DNA from: Burkholderiales bacterium
Lineage (GTDB): Bacteria > Pseudomonadota > Gammaproteobacteria > Burkholderiales > Burkholderiaceae_F
Reading direction: 5' to 3'
Assembly (NCBI GenBank): GCA_020248865.1
Contig: JADCGS010000029.1
Location: 1 to 41,553, forward strand
DNA: 41,553 nucleotides
Below the pieces are notes generated by a model. The model had not been told where the DNA came from. It worked only from the letters and a program-made list of their open reading frames with translations, and ran no database searches. Position numbers and translations under genes: made by a program. Numbering within the stretch: the first letter of the stretch is position 1; every line of letters starts with the position of its first letter. Positions 16,978-25,491 of this stretch are shown one piece after another.

Positions 16978-18438
16978 ATGAACGACATCTCGCTTACGGC
17001 CCGCCAGTTTGCACGCTACTCGCTGACCCGCGAGCTGCGTCGCGACGTCTCGACCGTCACCTGGCTGGCACTCGACCCGGTCATGCACCGGGAGGTCGTG
17101 CTCAAGGTGGTGCAGCTGCCGCTGCCGGCGGCGTTGGACGGTCAGCTGGAAGCCGAGCTGGCACCGCTCGAGCAGGCGTTCATGCGACAGGCGCAGGCGG
17201 CCGGCAAGCTCAACCACCCCCATATCGTGACGGTCTACGAGGCCGGACGCATCGGGCAGCAGGCCTTCCTGGCAATCGAGCGCGTCATGGGTCGGCCGCT
17301 CGCCGAGCTGCTGGCCTCGGGCTGGCGCCCGCAGCTCGTGCACGCCGTCTCGATCGCTGCCCGCGTGGCCGACGCGCTGGAGCACGCTCACTCACAGGGC
17401 GTCACGCACGGCCACCTGAGCGCGCAGCACGTGCTGCTGCAAGCCAGTGGCGTGCCCAAGGTCGAGGGCTTTGGCGGCTGGATCGACACCGGCACGGGCG
17501 GCGAAGACGCCTTGCATCGCACCCGCCGGCTGCTGCCCTACTTTGAAAGCGAACTGTCGGAAGACTTGCGCCGACGCGACGTGCAGGCATTGGCGTCGCT
17601 CGTCCTCATGCTGGCGGGCGCCCCCGCCCGCTCGGCATCCGCACCGGCATCGCCGTCAGGGGCGCGGGACGCTGCGCCCGACGCGCTCGTCCGCCTGGTG
17701 AACGAAACCCTCAGGCGCGGCGACCGCTGCACCGCCGGCGACCTGCGCGACGCACTTACAGCCTTTCTCTGGAAGCAGCGCGAGCCGCGCATTGCACCCG
17801 CCACCCTGGGTATCCCGCTCGCGGCACCACCTGCGGACCTGGCTGCCGCATCGACTGCGCCACTGCAGTCCGGGCCGGCGGCCGCCCCGGCGCCACTGCC
17901 CAACGCGCAACGGATGCTGCGCGAGCAGAACCGCCCACCCGGCGAACCGCACACGGTCCGGGTCGTGCGGCCCGCGGCACGTTCGGAACACACCGCTGCA
18001 GCGGCCGCCGCACCCAACCTTGCGGCCCAGTGGCTCGCCGGGTTGCGGCGCCTGACACCATCGGCGGTACGCGAGGGCGTTCCTCAGCTTTGGCGCCATC
18101 GGCTGGTGGCTGGTTCGGCCGCCGCGGTGGCGGTGCTGGCGCTGTTGATCGGCATCCTGCTCGGTAACCCCGTCGCTCGTGCGCCGGCGGCGCCCGAGGC
18201 GCCCGTGCCTGCCGCGCCAACCCCGGTGGGCATCGGCGTGGTCACGCTCGACATCCAGCCGTGGGGCGAGGTTTTCGTCAACGGCAAACCCACCGGCGTG
18301 GCGCCTCCAATGACCGAATTGCGCTTGCGTGCCGGTCGCCATGCGGTTGAAATCCGCTACGGGGAGAAGGCATCTGTCAGCTTCCCGGTCGACGTCGATC
18401 CGGATCGGCCGCGGGTCATCGCCCACCGCTTCGAATGA
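16978..18438 (+). CDS. Kinase-like protein lacking catalytic residues (pseudokinase) with PEGA-like domain
   Basis: A 486-residue paralogue of the preceding kinase with the same layout: kinase-like domain (about 14-215), long linker, membrane helix (about 378-396) and C-terminal PEGA-like domain (about 421-486: QPWGEVFVNG, GVAPPMTELRL). The ATP lysine remains (K43, VVLK), but the glycine loop is lost. HRD is replaced by H144-G-H (THGHLSAQH), the metal-binding N by H151, and the DFG aspartate by glycine (EGFGG, G164). The activation segment and APE are shortened. It should not catalyse phosphotransfer and may act as scaffold or allosteric partner. It overlaps the lipoprotein gene by four bases. 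Confidence 0.88.
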   Translation: MNDISLTARQFARYSLTRELRRDVSTVTWLALDPVMHREVVLKVVQLPLPAALDGQLEAELAPLEQAFMRQAQAAGKLNHPHIVTVYEAGRIGQQAFLAIERVMGRPLAELLASGWRPQLVHAVSIAARVADALEHAHSQGVTHGHLSAQHVLLQASGVPKVEGFGGWIDTGTGGEDALHRTRRLLPYFESELSEDLRRRDVQALASLVLMLAGAPARSASAPASPSGARDAAPDALVRLVNETLRRGDRCTAGDLRDALTAFLWKQREPRIAPATLGIPLAAPPADLAAASTAPLQSGPAAAPAPLPNAQRMLREQNRPPGEPHTVRVVRPAARSEHTAAAAAAPNLAAQWLAGLRRLTPSAVREGVPQLWRHRLVAGSAAAVAVLALLIGILLGNPVARAPAAPEAPVPAAPTPVGIGVVTLDIQPWGEVFVNGKPTGVAPPMTELRLRAGRHAVEIRYGEKASVSFPVDVDPDRPRVIAHRFE

Positions 18439-18890
18439 ACACGCCTCGCACCACTTCCACACGCCCGCATGCGCTGCTGTCCGCGGCGCTGGCCGCCAGC
18501 TTGCTGACCGGCTGTGAGTCGTTACCGCTGCAGCTCACGCCAGCTCCACCGCCGCCGCCAGCCACCGACAGCGTCGTCCTGCTGCTGCAACTGCCGGCCG
18601 AGCGCGCACTGATCGGTGGCCTGCGACTGTACGACGAAGGCGCCTTCGATCGGGCCGAGCAGGCCCTGCGCACCGCGCTGCTGCAGGGCCTGCGCGACCG
18701 GCGCGACACTGCAGTGGCGCACAAGTACCTGGCCTTCATCGCCTGCGCGTTCAATCGTTTGCCCGAGTGCGAGAGGCAGTTCCGCAACGCCTTTGCCGTC
18801 GACCCGGGGTTCGTGCTAACCGATGCCGAGATCGGACATCCAATCTGGGGACCGGTCTATCGGCGCATCGCGGGACAGCCCAGGCGCTAG
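18435..18890 (+). CDS. TPR-like lipoprotein, possibly T6SS-associated TssQ family
   Basis: A 151-residue predicted lipoprotein. The lipobox LTGC places the modified cysteine at C27; the +2 residue is glutamate, so outer-membrane sorting is plausible. A helical, TPR-like region of about 90 residues follows, with ERALIGGLRLYDEGAFDRAE, AHKYLAFIAC, ECERQFRNAF and the ending GHPIWGPVYRRI. This pattern matches what I remember of small lipoproteins annotated as T6SS-associated (TssQ family) in Burkholderiales; I could not search to confirm. ATGA overlap with the pseudokinase argues for joint translation. No T6SS core gene is in view. Confidence 0.75.
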   Translation: MNTPRTTSTRPHALLSAALAASLLTGCESLPLQLTPAPPPPPATDSVVLLLQLPAERALIGGLRLYDEGAFDRAEQALRTALLQGLRDRRDTAVAHKYLAFIACAFNRLPECERQFRNAFAVDPGFVLTDAEIGHPIWGPVYRRIAGQPRR

Positions 18891-19065
18891 CCTGGACGCA
18901 AGAAAAGGGGCGCGGCATCTGCGCGTATGCCGTGCGAAGGCGGAGCGCCGCGCAATCCCACACCGCACCGGCCGGCCCAGATGGTTTTGACCACTTGCAG
19001 TCTGTCTGTGCAGCTCGCGGAGGAATTTCATCCGTGCACATGGGCGACTGGGTGATGTGTCCAGG

Positions 19066-19455
19066 CTATGGAACCGGGGCCGCCCGTCCGCGGCGACCCA
19101 GGAAAACATGGGCGGCGCCGGCCAGCAGAAGAAGGACGAACAGGCCAATTGCCCATAGCACCCACACCAGCGGCACGAGGTAGCCGAGCGCCGAGCCGAT
19201 CCACGGCAACAGGTCGACGAACGCCTGCAGCACCCAAAGCAAGGTCTCCTGCAGGCCACGAACCCAGGCAGGATCGATGCCCCAAAGCGCGAGCCAGGCC
19301 GGCACCGGCACCTGCGCGGCGGCCTGACCAAGGTCGGTCGCGCCGCCGGAGGCGATCAGAAGACCGACCGCCTGGGCGACAAAGGCCGTCAAGGCCGCCC
19401 CGCCCGTCCACAAGGCGGCGAGCACGACGACGAGGAGCCAGAGTGCGACCTTCAT
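19066..19455 (-). CDS. Small hypothetical membrane protein
   Basis: I do not recognise a named family. The 129-residue product has an N-terminal hydrophobic segment (about 3-35), a middle region with PAWLALWGIDPAWVRGLQE, two further hydrophobic stretches (about 68-90 and 93-118), and a short basic tail (GRRGR). It converges on the lipoprotein gene with a 175-base gap and lies 115 bases downstream of the AAA ATPase on the same strand, so it may be cotranscribed with the ATPase. The composition and codon usage look like those of a real gene. Confidence 0.65.
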   Translation of the reverse strand: MKVALWLLVVVLAALWTGGAALTAFVAQAVGLLIASGGATDLGQAAAQVPVPAWLALWGIDPAWVRGLQETLLWVLQAFVDLLPWIGSALGYLVPLVWVLWAIGLFVLLLLAGAAHVFLGRRGRAAPVP

Positions 19456-19570
19456 GAGCTGCCTTCGTGAAACACCATTGGAGCTCCGAAGGTGCGGTCG
19501 CGTATCTCAGCCAACAGGGGCCCTCGGGAAAGTCCCGAGATGGACCCAGCGCGCTTCGCGGCGGGTGTGG

Positions 19571-20563
19571 CTAGAAGCCGATACGCGGCTTCTTGGCGAT
19601 GCGCTCTTCGCTGATGTCGGCCGCCAGCACCGTCCGGCGGCCGGACAGTTTGGCATTGCCGAAAGCGGCAAGCATCACTCGACGCATCTCGCGCGGCTTG
19701 AGCTTGACGAGGCGCTCGAGCACATCGTCCTCGAGCGCGGGCGGGAACTGCCTGCCCCAGGCGTGCTCGTCGCGCAGCTCGCGATAGATGCTCAATGCAA
19801 TGCGGCGCGCGCCGTCGGCATCCGGCGCGTCGATCTCGTAGACGTTCATCCGGTTCAGGATCGGCTCAGGGATCGACCGATGGTCGTTGGCGGTGGCCAC
19901 CCACACCACGTCGCCGGCATCGATCGGCACCTCGGCAAACTCGTCGACGAACTCGCAGGCGGTGTCATGCTCGAGCAGTGTGTACAGCGAACCGAGCGGA
20001 TCGTACTGCTGGTCGCCTCCGGCCTTGTCGATCTCGTCCACCACGATCACCGGGTTGGCGTAGTCGCCGTTGACGAGTGCGTCGAACACCTTGCCGGGCT
20101 TGGCGTTCTTCCACTGCGTGCTGGCGCCACTGAGGATCCAGCCCGCCGTGAGCGAGCTCATGCCGATGAAGTTGTAGCCGGTGCCCAGCAGCCGCGCCAC
20201 GCGACGCGCGAAATGCGTCTTGCCGATCCCAGGGTCGCCGAGCAGCAGGATCGGCTCGAGGTCGAGCGGGTCGTCGCTGGACAGGCACAGTGCGAGCTGG
20301 CGGCGGATGTCCTCCAGCGGCTCGGCGAAGTTTGGAAGCTCCTCGATCAGCGCATCGATGTCGGGCAGCGAAGAGGGCTTGATGGTGAAGCGCTGGCCGC
20401 CGGCCTTGATCATCCTGACGTAGGTGGCCTTGAGCTGCTCGTGGCCGTTGCCCTGCTCGTGCAGCTCGTTGAGCGCCTCCTCGATGCGCGGGACGCGATA
20501 CACGTCCTTGAAACCGGCGATCGAGATCGGCGCACTGGTCGGGATCGTGGCGGGAACGCTCAT
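19571..20563 (-). CDS. Lon-like AAA ATPase without protease domain
   Basis: A 330-residue single-domain AAA protein. Walker A GDPGIGKT is at 109-116, Walker B VIVVDEID at 172-179, sensor-1-like VVWVATAND, and an arginine-finger region PILNRM. The segment SGASTQWKNAKPGKVFDAL before Walker B resembles the Lon/ClpX-like pore region. No Ser-Lys protease domain or adaptor domain follows. It could be a remodelling chaperone or an ATPase that pairs with a separate partner. The ATG at 20563 has a strong GGAGGAG; upstream codons in the same frame are not needed. A CIRCE-like operator lies about 115-140 bases upstream, implying heat-shock control. Confidence 0.88.
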   Translation of the reverse strand: MSVPATIPTSAPISIAGFKDVYRVPRIEEALNELHEQGNGHEQLKATYVRMIKAGGQRFTIKPSSLPDIDALIEELPNFAEPLEDIRRQLALCLSSDDPLDLEPILLLGDPGIGKTHFARRVARLLGTGYNFIGMSSLTAGWILSGASTQWKNAKPGKVFDALVNGDYANPVIVVDEIDKAGGDQQYDPLGSLYTLLEHDTACEFVDEFAEVPIDAGDVVWVATANDHRSIPEPILNRMNVYEIDAPDADGARRIALSIYRELRDEHAWGRQFPPALEDDVLERLVKLKPREMRRVMLAAFGNAKLSGRRTVLAADISEERIAKKPRIGF

Positions 20564-20897
20564 GGCAATCTCCTCCTGCGAAGGCAACCGGGAAGGCGGG
20601 CACGCCGTCTATGCGTCGAGCAACATTCAAAGCAAGGCGCTTGCCATGATCGTGCGAAAAACATGCCGAAAAGGCAATGCAGCACTCTCGGTCGTTGAGT
20701 GCCAATGGCTTCGACCTCCATGCGACAGTGGGCAGATCACGCGACGAGCACGGCAAGCACGGCGAGCGCCGAGAACAACCTGCGGCGGACGGCCGTCTCG
20801 ACCCGGGTGCCGTTCGGCAAGCCATTGGCCAGGATTGCCTTCGTCCGTGCACGCCGCGCTGTGCCTGTCCCGGCGCGGCATACGGGTCGGCACGTGC
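20564..20897. other. 334-base intergenic region with regulatory site
   Basis: No convincing gene is present. Leftward short frames exist (one ends in a hydrophobic stretch near 20737-20790) but lack a credible start or family. The region carries the CIRCE-like inverted repeat and presumably the promoter of the AAA ATPase. Confidence 0.6.
20679..20705 (-). promoter_or_regulatory. CIRCE-like HrcA operator
   Basis: Read leftward, the sequence is TTGGCACTC, nine bases (AACGACCGA), then GAGTGCTGC. The HrcA consensus is TTAGCACTC-N9-GAGTGCTAA, so 15 of 18 arm positions match and the inner GCACTC/GAGTGC arms are perfect with the exact nine-base spacer. TTGGCA at its upstream edge could double as a weak -35. 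It sits between the response regulator and the AAA ATPase, in front of the latter. HrcA binding is inferred. Confidence 0.75.
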
Positions 20898-21578
20898 TCA
20901 GCGCGCGGCGCTGTCCCGCAGCCCCAGCTCGGTCGCCCACACCGCCGCCTCGACGCGCGAGCGGAACCCGAGCTTCTTCAGCAGGTGCTTGACGTGCACC
21001 TTGACGGTGCCTTCGGTAATGCTCAGGGTGCGCGCGATCAGCTTTTTGGACTGGCCGTCGGCAATGCAGCGCAGGACCGCCTGCTCGCGGTCGGTGAGCA
21101 ACGCCAGGTCGCGCTGGCCCATGCGGGCGCCGTCCTGCGCTTGCTCGCGCAGCGGCACCGCCAGCCGGCTGGCGAGCGCGTCGCAGATGACGGTCTTGCC
21201 GGTGAGCGCCTCGCGTACCCGCGCCCGCAGCTCCTCCGGCTGCATGTCCTTGAGCAGATAGCCGTCGGCACCGGCGCGGATGGCGTGCATCAGGTCATCG
21301 GGCGCGTCGGACACGGTCAGCATGACCACCCGGCGCGACGGGTCCTCGTCCTTGACGGCAGCCAGGACGTCGATGCCGCTCTCGGCCGCACCGGTCGCGG
21401 TCTTCAGGTTGAGGTCGAGCAGGATCATGTCCGGGTCGCGGCCGCGCACCAGTTCTACTGCCGCAGCTACGTGCGCAGCCGCGCCGATCACCTCGATCTC
21501 GGGGTCCATGGCGAGCAGCTCGGCCATGCCGCGGCGGAACAGGGGATGGTCGGCGACGATCAGGACGGTGCTGGGCAT
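20898..21578 (-). CDS. NarL/LuxR-family response regulator
   Basis: A 226-residue two-domain regulator. The receiver (about 1-125) has phosphoacceptor D55 (ILLDLNLK), T88 (MLTVSD) and K110 (YLLKD). The first residue of the usual acidic pair is alanine (VADHPLFRRG: A9-D10 instead of D-D), which may weaken Mg2+ binding. The C-terminal LuxR helix-turn-helix (about 155-218) contains LTDREQAVLRCIADG and ITEGTVKVHVKHLLKKLG. It starts 27 bases after the stop of the sensor kinase, its probable partner. Target genes are unknown. Confidence 0.93.
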   Translation of the reverse strand: MPSTVLIVADHPLFRRGMAELLAMDPEIEVIGAAAHVAAAVELVRGRDPDMILLDLNLKTATGAAESGIDVLAAVKDEDPSRRVVMLTVSDAPDDLMHAIRAGADGYLLKDMQPEELRARVREALTGKTVICDALASRLAVPLREQAQDGARMGQRDLALLTDREQAVLRCIADGQSKKLIARTLSITEGTVKVHVKHLLKKLGFRSRVEAAVWATELGLRDSAAR

Positions 21579-21605
21579 GGTCGGAGAGCAGCAAGGCTTG
21601 CAGGA

Positions 21606-22676
21606 TCAGGCGTGCCGGGCCTGCTGTGCCGGGCGCGGCGCCTCGGCCTCGCGCAGACCGTGGGCCGGAGACGGGAAACGCAGTCGCACCCGCGTGCCGG
21701 CGCGCGGGGCGTCGGTATCGCGCTGCGCCACATCGATGCTGCCGCCCAGCATGTGGGCGCGATCGCGCATGATCGACGGGCCGAAGTGATGGCGCGGTGA
21801 TTGCCGGGTGGCAATGCCGACGCCGTCAATGCCGACGCCGTCGTCCTCCACCGTCACCTCGATCTGGCCGCGGCCTCGCGTACCGAGCCGGTGCAGCCGC
21901 ACGCCGACCCGGCGCGCCCGCGCGTGGTGCTCGACGTTGGACAGCGCCTCGCGCACGATCTGCAGCACGTGGATCTGCTGGTTGGCCGACAGCTCCGGCC
22001 CCACCAGCTCGTTGCGTAGACCCACGGGGATTCCGGTGCGCGCGGTGACGTCCTCGGCGGCCTCCTGCACCGCGCTAGACAGGCCCTTGCCGTTGAGCTT
22101 CAGGCGGAAGGTGGTCAGCAGTTCGCGCAACTGGCCATAAGCGGCGGCCACACCCTCGCGCAGCTCCTGCAACACCTCCAGCGCGGTCGGCGGCGTGCCG
22201 CCCTCGACCGTCAACTGCGCCGACAGCCGCGTCAGCTGGATCTTGGTGTACGACAGCGACTGCGCCAGCGAGTCGTGCAGCTCGCGCGCGATGGCGCTGC
22301 ACTCCTCCAGCATCGCCAGTCGCCGGTGCTCGTCGCGCGCTTCGGCCGCCGACAGCGCCGCGCCCAGGTGGCGGCCGACGGTCTGCGCCAGCTCCAGCTG
22401 CCAGGTCGCCAACTGCTCACCCGGGGCGAGCAGCAGCGGCATCACGCCAAACACGCTCTCGCCATCGACGATCGGCACCCCGACGGCCGCCTGCGAAGTT
22501 GCGCCCTGACGCGCCTCCTTCAGTTCGTGCCAGCGCACGCGCGCCGCGTCCGGGCCGTCGGCGCACCGCACCTGGTGGCAGATGTCACCCTCGTGCGACT
22601 CGGCGGCGGCCAGCGGCAGGCCGGCGACCTCCCCGCTCCGGCGCGCGCAGATGACGACGCCCTGCACGCCGAGCAC
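21606..22676 (-). CDS. NarX-like GAF histidine kinase, shortened at the N-terminus
   Basis: A 356-residue HisKA_3-type kinase. A partial GAF-like domain (about 1-108) starts abruptly at VLGVQGVVICARR. The dimerisation helix has H134 in ARELHDSLAQSLSYTK, and the HATPase_c domain has REALSNVEHHARA and DDGVGI. NarX/NarQ homologues have around 600 residues with two membrane helices, a periplasmic sensor and HAMP; all are missing. The start must be GTG (22676) or later, because an in-frame TGA lies 21 bases upstream, and no Shine-Dalgarno is visible. It is either a cytoplasmic sensor or a 5'-truncated remnant. The partner regulator is immediately downstream. Confidence 0.82.
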   Translation of the reverse strand: MLGVQGVVICARRSGEVAGLPLAAAESHEGDICHQVRCADGPDAARVRWHELKEARQGATSQAAVGVPIVDGESVFGVMPLLLAPGEQLATWQLELAQTVGRHLGAALSAAEARDEHRRLAMLEECSAIARELHDSLAQSLSYTKIQLTRLSAQLTVEGGTPPTALEVLQELREGVAAAYGQLRELLTTFRLKLNGKGLSSAVQEAAEDVTARTGIPVGLRNELVGPELSANQQIHVLQIVREALSNVEHHARARRVGVRLHRLGTRGRGQIEVTVEDDGVGIDGVGIATRQSPRHHFGPSIMRDRAHMLGGSIDVAQRDTDAPRAGTRVRLRFPSPAHGLREAEAPRPAQQARHA

Positions 22677-22769
22677 CTGCGGTGACGAGAATCAATTCCC
22701 GCGATGCAACGGCAAACCCGGCTGTCGCGGCGAGGCGGGCCTGCCCGGACCAGGCACCGGTGCCTGCGC

Positions 22770-23240
22770 TCAGCGTGCCGGCGACGAACGCAGACCGTAG
22801 GCCGTGCCGTTGACGATCAGGTACTCGACCCGCATCAGCTTGGGCTTGCCGGCCACGCCGGTGTAGCCGATCACCTCGATGCGGTCACCCACCTTGAGCG
22901 GCGGCACGCCCCAGGCCTGCATGCGCGGCAGCGGGGCGAACTCCAGTTCCCACCGGCCTTCGGCCGCCGGCGGCACCTGCACCCGCGCGACGATGGCCGC
23001 GCCGTCCACCGATTGCTGCTGCGGCGGCATCTTGCGTGCGCGCAGATCGGCCGGCAGCGCGACCTGCTTGGATACCTCCAGCGCGGCTTCCGCGTGGGGG
23101 TTGGTCCAGCGAACCGACGTCAGCTGCCCCTCCAGGTACAGCGGTTCGTTCTGGTCGAAGCTGGACCAGCCGTGATGCGCCACGGCCGGCAGCGCGGCGG
23201 CCGCCAGCGCAGCCAGGACCAAGACACGACGATGTTGCAT
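22770..23240 (-). CDS. DUF6152 family exported protein
   Basis: A 156-residue exported protein of unknown function. A signal peptide (about 1-21, MQHRRVLVLAALAAAALPAVA) is followed directly by HHGWSSFD, a hallmark start of mature DUF6152 proteins. Further blocks are YLEGQLTSVRWTNPH and KVGDRIEVIGYTG, suggesting a small OB-like beta fold. The adjacent HH could bind a metal, but this is inference. The ATG at 23240 follows AGGAGG. It lies eight bases after a DUF6644 membrane protein on the same strand, a common pairing. Confidence 0.85.
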   Translation of the reverse strand: MQHRRVLVLAALAAAALPAVAHHGWSSFDQNEPLYLEGQLTSVRWTNPHAEAALEVSKQVALPADLRARKMPPQQQSVDGAAIVARVQVPPAAEGRWELEFAPLPRMQAWGVPPLKVGDRIEVIGYTGVAGKPKLMRVEYLIVNGTAYGLRSSPAR

Positions 23241-23248
23241 GCAGCCTC

Positions 23249-23710
23249 CTAGACGTAAGCGATCAGCCGGCCGGCGCTGATGACCCCCAGCCACAGCAGC
23301 AGGGACAGCACTGCCTGGGCACGTGCCAGGCCATCGGGTTGCGCCAGCGATCCGCGCAGGTGAAACACCACCATGTTGATGGCCGCCAGGGCGATCAACC
23401 CGAGCTTGACCGCGAAGGCGCGATTGGCAATGTAGCCCAGCGGATCGGTCAACAGCAGCAGGCTGCCGCTGAGCCCGATGATCACGAAGGCCGCCAGCGC
23501 GATCTTGATGCCCAGGCGCCCGAGCTCCCGCAGGGGCACGGTTTGTTGCAGCCCCAGGACCCGCATCTCGACCGTGAGCACCGTGCCGATCATGGCGGCA
23601 AAGGCGGCGATGTGCACGATCTCCAGCAGCGGGAAGGCCCAGGCCGACTCGCGGATCGTGACCGCCAGCGGCAGTTGCTGCAGGGCGTCGAGCGCAGTGC
23701 GCGAGGACAT
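23249..23710 (-). CDS. DUF6644 family membrane protein
   Basis: A 153-residue protein with about four to five membrane helices. The motif AFPLLEIVHIAAFAAMIGT in the first helix and VEMRVLGL after it fit the DUF6644 family. Histidines in membrane segments (VHIAAF and VVFHLRG) recall CopD/cytochrome-b-like haem proteins, but no role is known. It is followed after eight bases by the DUF6152 gene, so the two are very likely one operon. Confidence 0.8.
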   Translation of the reverse strand: MSSRTALDALQQLPLAVTIRESAWAFPLLEIVHIAAFAAMIGTVLTVEMRVLGLQQTVPLRELGRLGIKIALAAFVIIGLSGSLLLLTDPLGYIANRAFAVKLGLIALAAINMVVFHLRGSLAQPDGLARAQAVLSLLLWLGVISAGRLIAYV

Positions 23711-23788
23711 GGTGACCAGGCCGGACGGGGCTGCGCGGGCACAGGAGCGGATTGAAGGCCAGGGCGCGCGCCGACCGCAACGACGCGT

Positions 23789-25321
23789 TCAGCGCCGCCG
23801 CCCGCCGAGCAGCGAACCCAGCACACCGCGCGTGATCTCCCGCGCAATCGACGAGCCGACCGACCGCGCGGCGCTCTTGGCAACCGTTTCCACCACGCCT
23901 TCGCGCCGACCGCCGCGCGGCCCGGTCGAGCCGAACAGGATGTCACCCAGGCCGCCCATCAGCCCGCCGCCGGCCGCCTCGCCGGCCGGCGCGCTGCCCG
24001 GCAGAGCCGGTGCCGCCTTGCCGCCGCCGGCCGGTGCGGCATCGCCACCGGCGCGCTGGCGCAGCAACTCGAAGGCGCTTTCGCGATCGACGGCCTTCTC
24101 GTACACGCCCGCCACCACCGAACCGGCGATCAGTGCCCGGCGCTCATCGACCGAGATCGGGCCGATCTGGCTGCCCGGCGGGCACACGTAGGCGCGCTCG
24201 GTGATGCCCGGCGTGCCCTTGGCATCGAGCAGCGAGACCAGCGCCTCGCCGACCGCCAGCTCGAGAATCGCGGCCTTGATGTCGAGCCGCGGATTCGGCC
24301 GCATCGTCTCGGCCACCGAGTTGACCGCCTTCTGGTCGCGCGGCGTAAACGCGCGCAGCGCGTGCTGGACGCGGTTGCCGAGCTGGCCCAGCACCTTCTC
24401 CGGAATGTCGAGCGGGTTCTGGGTGACGAAGTACACGCCCACGCCCTTGGAGCGGATCAGCCGCACCACCTGCTCGACCTTTTCCAGCAGCGCCGGCGGC
24501 GCCTCGGAAAACAGCAGGTGCGCCTCGTCGAAAAAGAACACCAGCTTGGGCTTGTCGCGGTCGCCGACCTCGGGCAGGTTCTCGAACAGCTCCGACAGCA
24601 GCCACAGCAGGAAGCACGAGTACAGCCGCGGGTTGTTCATCAGCTTGTCGGCCACCAGGATGTTGACCACGCCCTGGCCGTCGGCGGTTTGCATCAGGTC
24701 GGCGATGTCGAGCATGGGCTCGCCGAAGAACTTCTCGCCGCCCTGCTGCTCGATCTGCAGCAGGCCGCGCTGGATCGCGCCGATGCTGGCCGGGCTGATG
24801 TTGCCGTACTGGGTCTTGAACTGCGCCGCGTTGTCGCCGACGAACTGCAGCATCGCCCGCAGGTCCTTCAGATCAAGCAGCAAGAGGCCGTGGTCGTCGG
24901 CGATCTTGAAGGCCAGCGTCAGCACGCCCTCCTGCGTCTCGTTCAGATTGAGCAGCCGCGCCAGCAACAGCGGCCCCATGTCGCTGACGGTGGCGCGCAC
25001 CGGGTGACCCTGCTCGCCCCAGACGTCCCACAACGCGACCGGGCACGCTGCCCACTGCGGCTCGGGCATCCCGAGGCTGTCGAGCCGCTTCTTCATCTTC
25101 TCGCCGAGGCTGCCCGCCTTGGCAATTCCGGTCAGGTCGCCCTTGACGTCGGCCATGAACACCGGCACGCCGATGCGCGAGAAGCGCTCCGCCAGAACCT
25201 GCAGCGTGACGGTCTTGCCGGTGCCGGTGGCCCCGGTGATGCAGCCGTGGCGGTTGGCCAGCGCCGGCAGCAGCGCCAGTTCGGTGTCGGCAGTCTTGGC
25301 AATGACGAGGGGGTCGGCCAT
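23789..25321 (-). CDS. HerA-like/DUF853 bacterial ATPase
   Basis: A 510-residue P-loop ATPase of the HerA/FtsK superfamily branch annotated DUF853. Walker A GATGTGKT lies at 30-37, followed by [12 protein letters not shown]. Walker [21 protein letters not shown] and the sensor stretch [19 protein letters not shown] are typical, and the C-terminus has glycine/arginine-rich segments ([21 protein letters not shown]). Family members are proposed DNA translocases or helicases without a settled role. The start at 25321 ([10 protein letters not shown]) fits family N-termini; 39 upstream in-frame codons are not conserved-looking. Divergent from yebC. Confidence 0.9.
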   Translation of the reverse strand: MADPLVIAKTADTELALLPALANRHGCITGATGTGKTVTLQVLAERFSRIGVPVFMADVKGDLTGIAKAGSLGEKMKKRLDSLGMPEPQWAACPVALWDVWGEQGHPVRATVSDMGPLLLARLLNLNETQEGVLTLAFKIADDHGLLLLDLKDLRAMLQFVGDNAAQFKTQYGNISPASIGAIQRGLLQIEQQGGEKFFGEPMLDIADLMQTADGQGVVNILVADKLMNNPRLYSCFLLWLLSELFENLPEVGDRDKPKLVFFFDEAHLLFSEAPPALLEKVEQVVRLIRSKGVGVYFVTQNPLDIPEKVLGQLGNRVQHALRAFTPRDQKAVNSVAETMRPNPRLDIKAAILELAVGEALVSLLDAKGTPGITERAYVCPPGSQIGPISVDERRALIAGSVVAGVYEKAVDRESAFELLRQRAGGDAAPAGGGKAAPALPGSAPAGEAAGGGLMGGLGDILFGSTGPRGGRREGVVETVAKSAARSVGSSIAREITRGVLGSLLGGRRR

Positions 25322-25491
25322 GGATCGGACTCGGGATCGAGGATGGGGGATTCGGGGAAAAGCGTAGCTCACGCTCGGCGGCGCGCCTACCCGCGGGTGC
25401 CCCGATGCCGTTGCCGGACCCGGGCTTCGCCAAGCCACCGTTGATACACTCGCGCCCCTTTCAGAGCGTTGGCTTCAAAGAAGGCAGCACC

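Noticed and set aside
20737..20940. Small leftward ORF ending in a hydrophobic stretch upstream of the AAA ATPase
   Set aside because: It overlaps the response regulator end, lacks a ribosome site, and the hydrophobic part is too short to call a protein.
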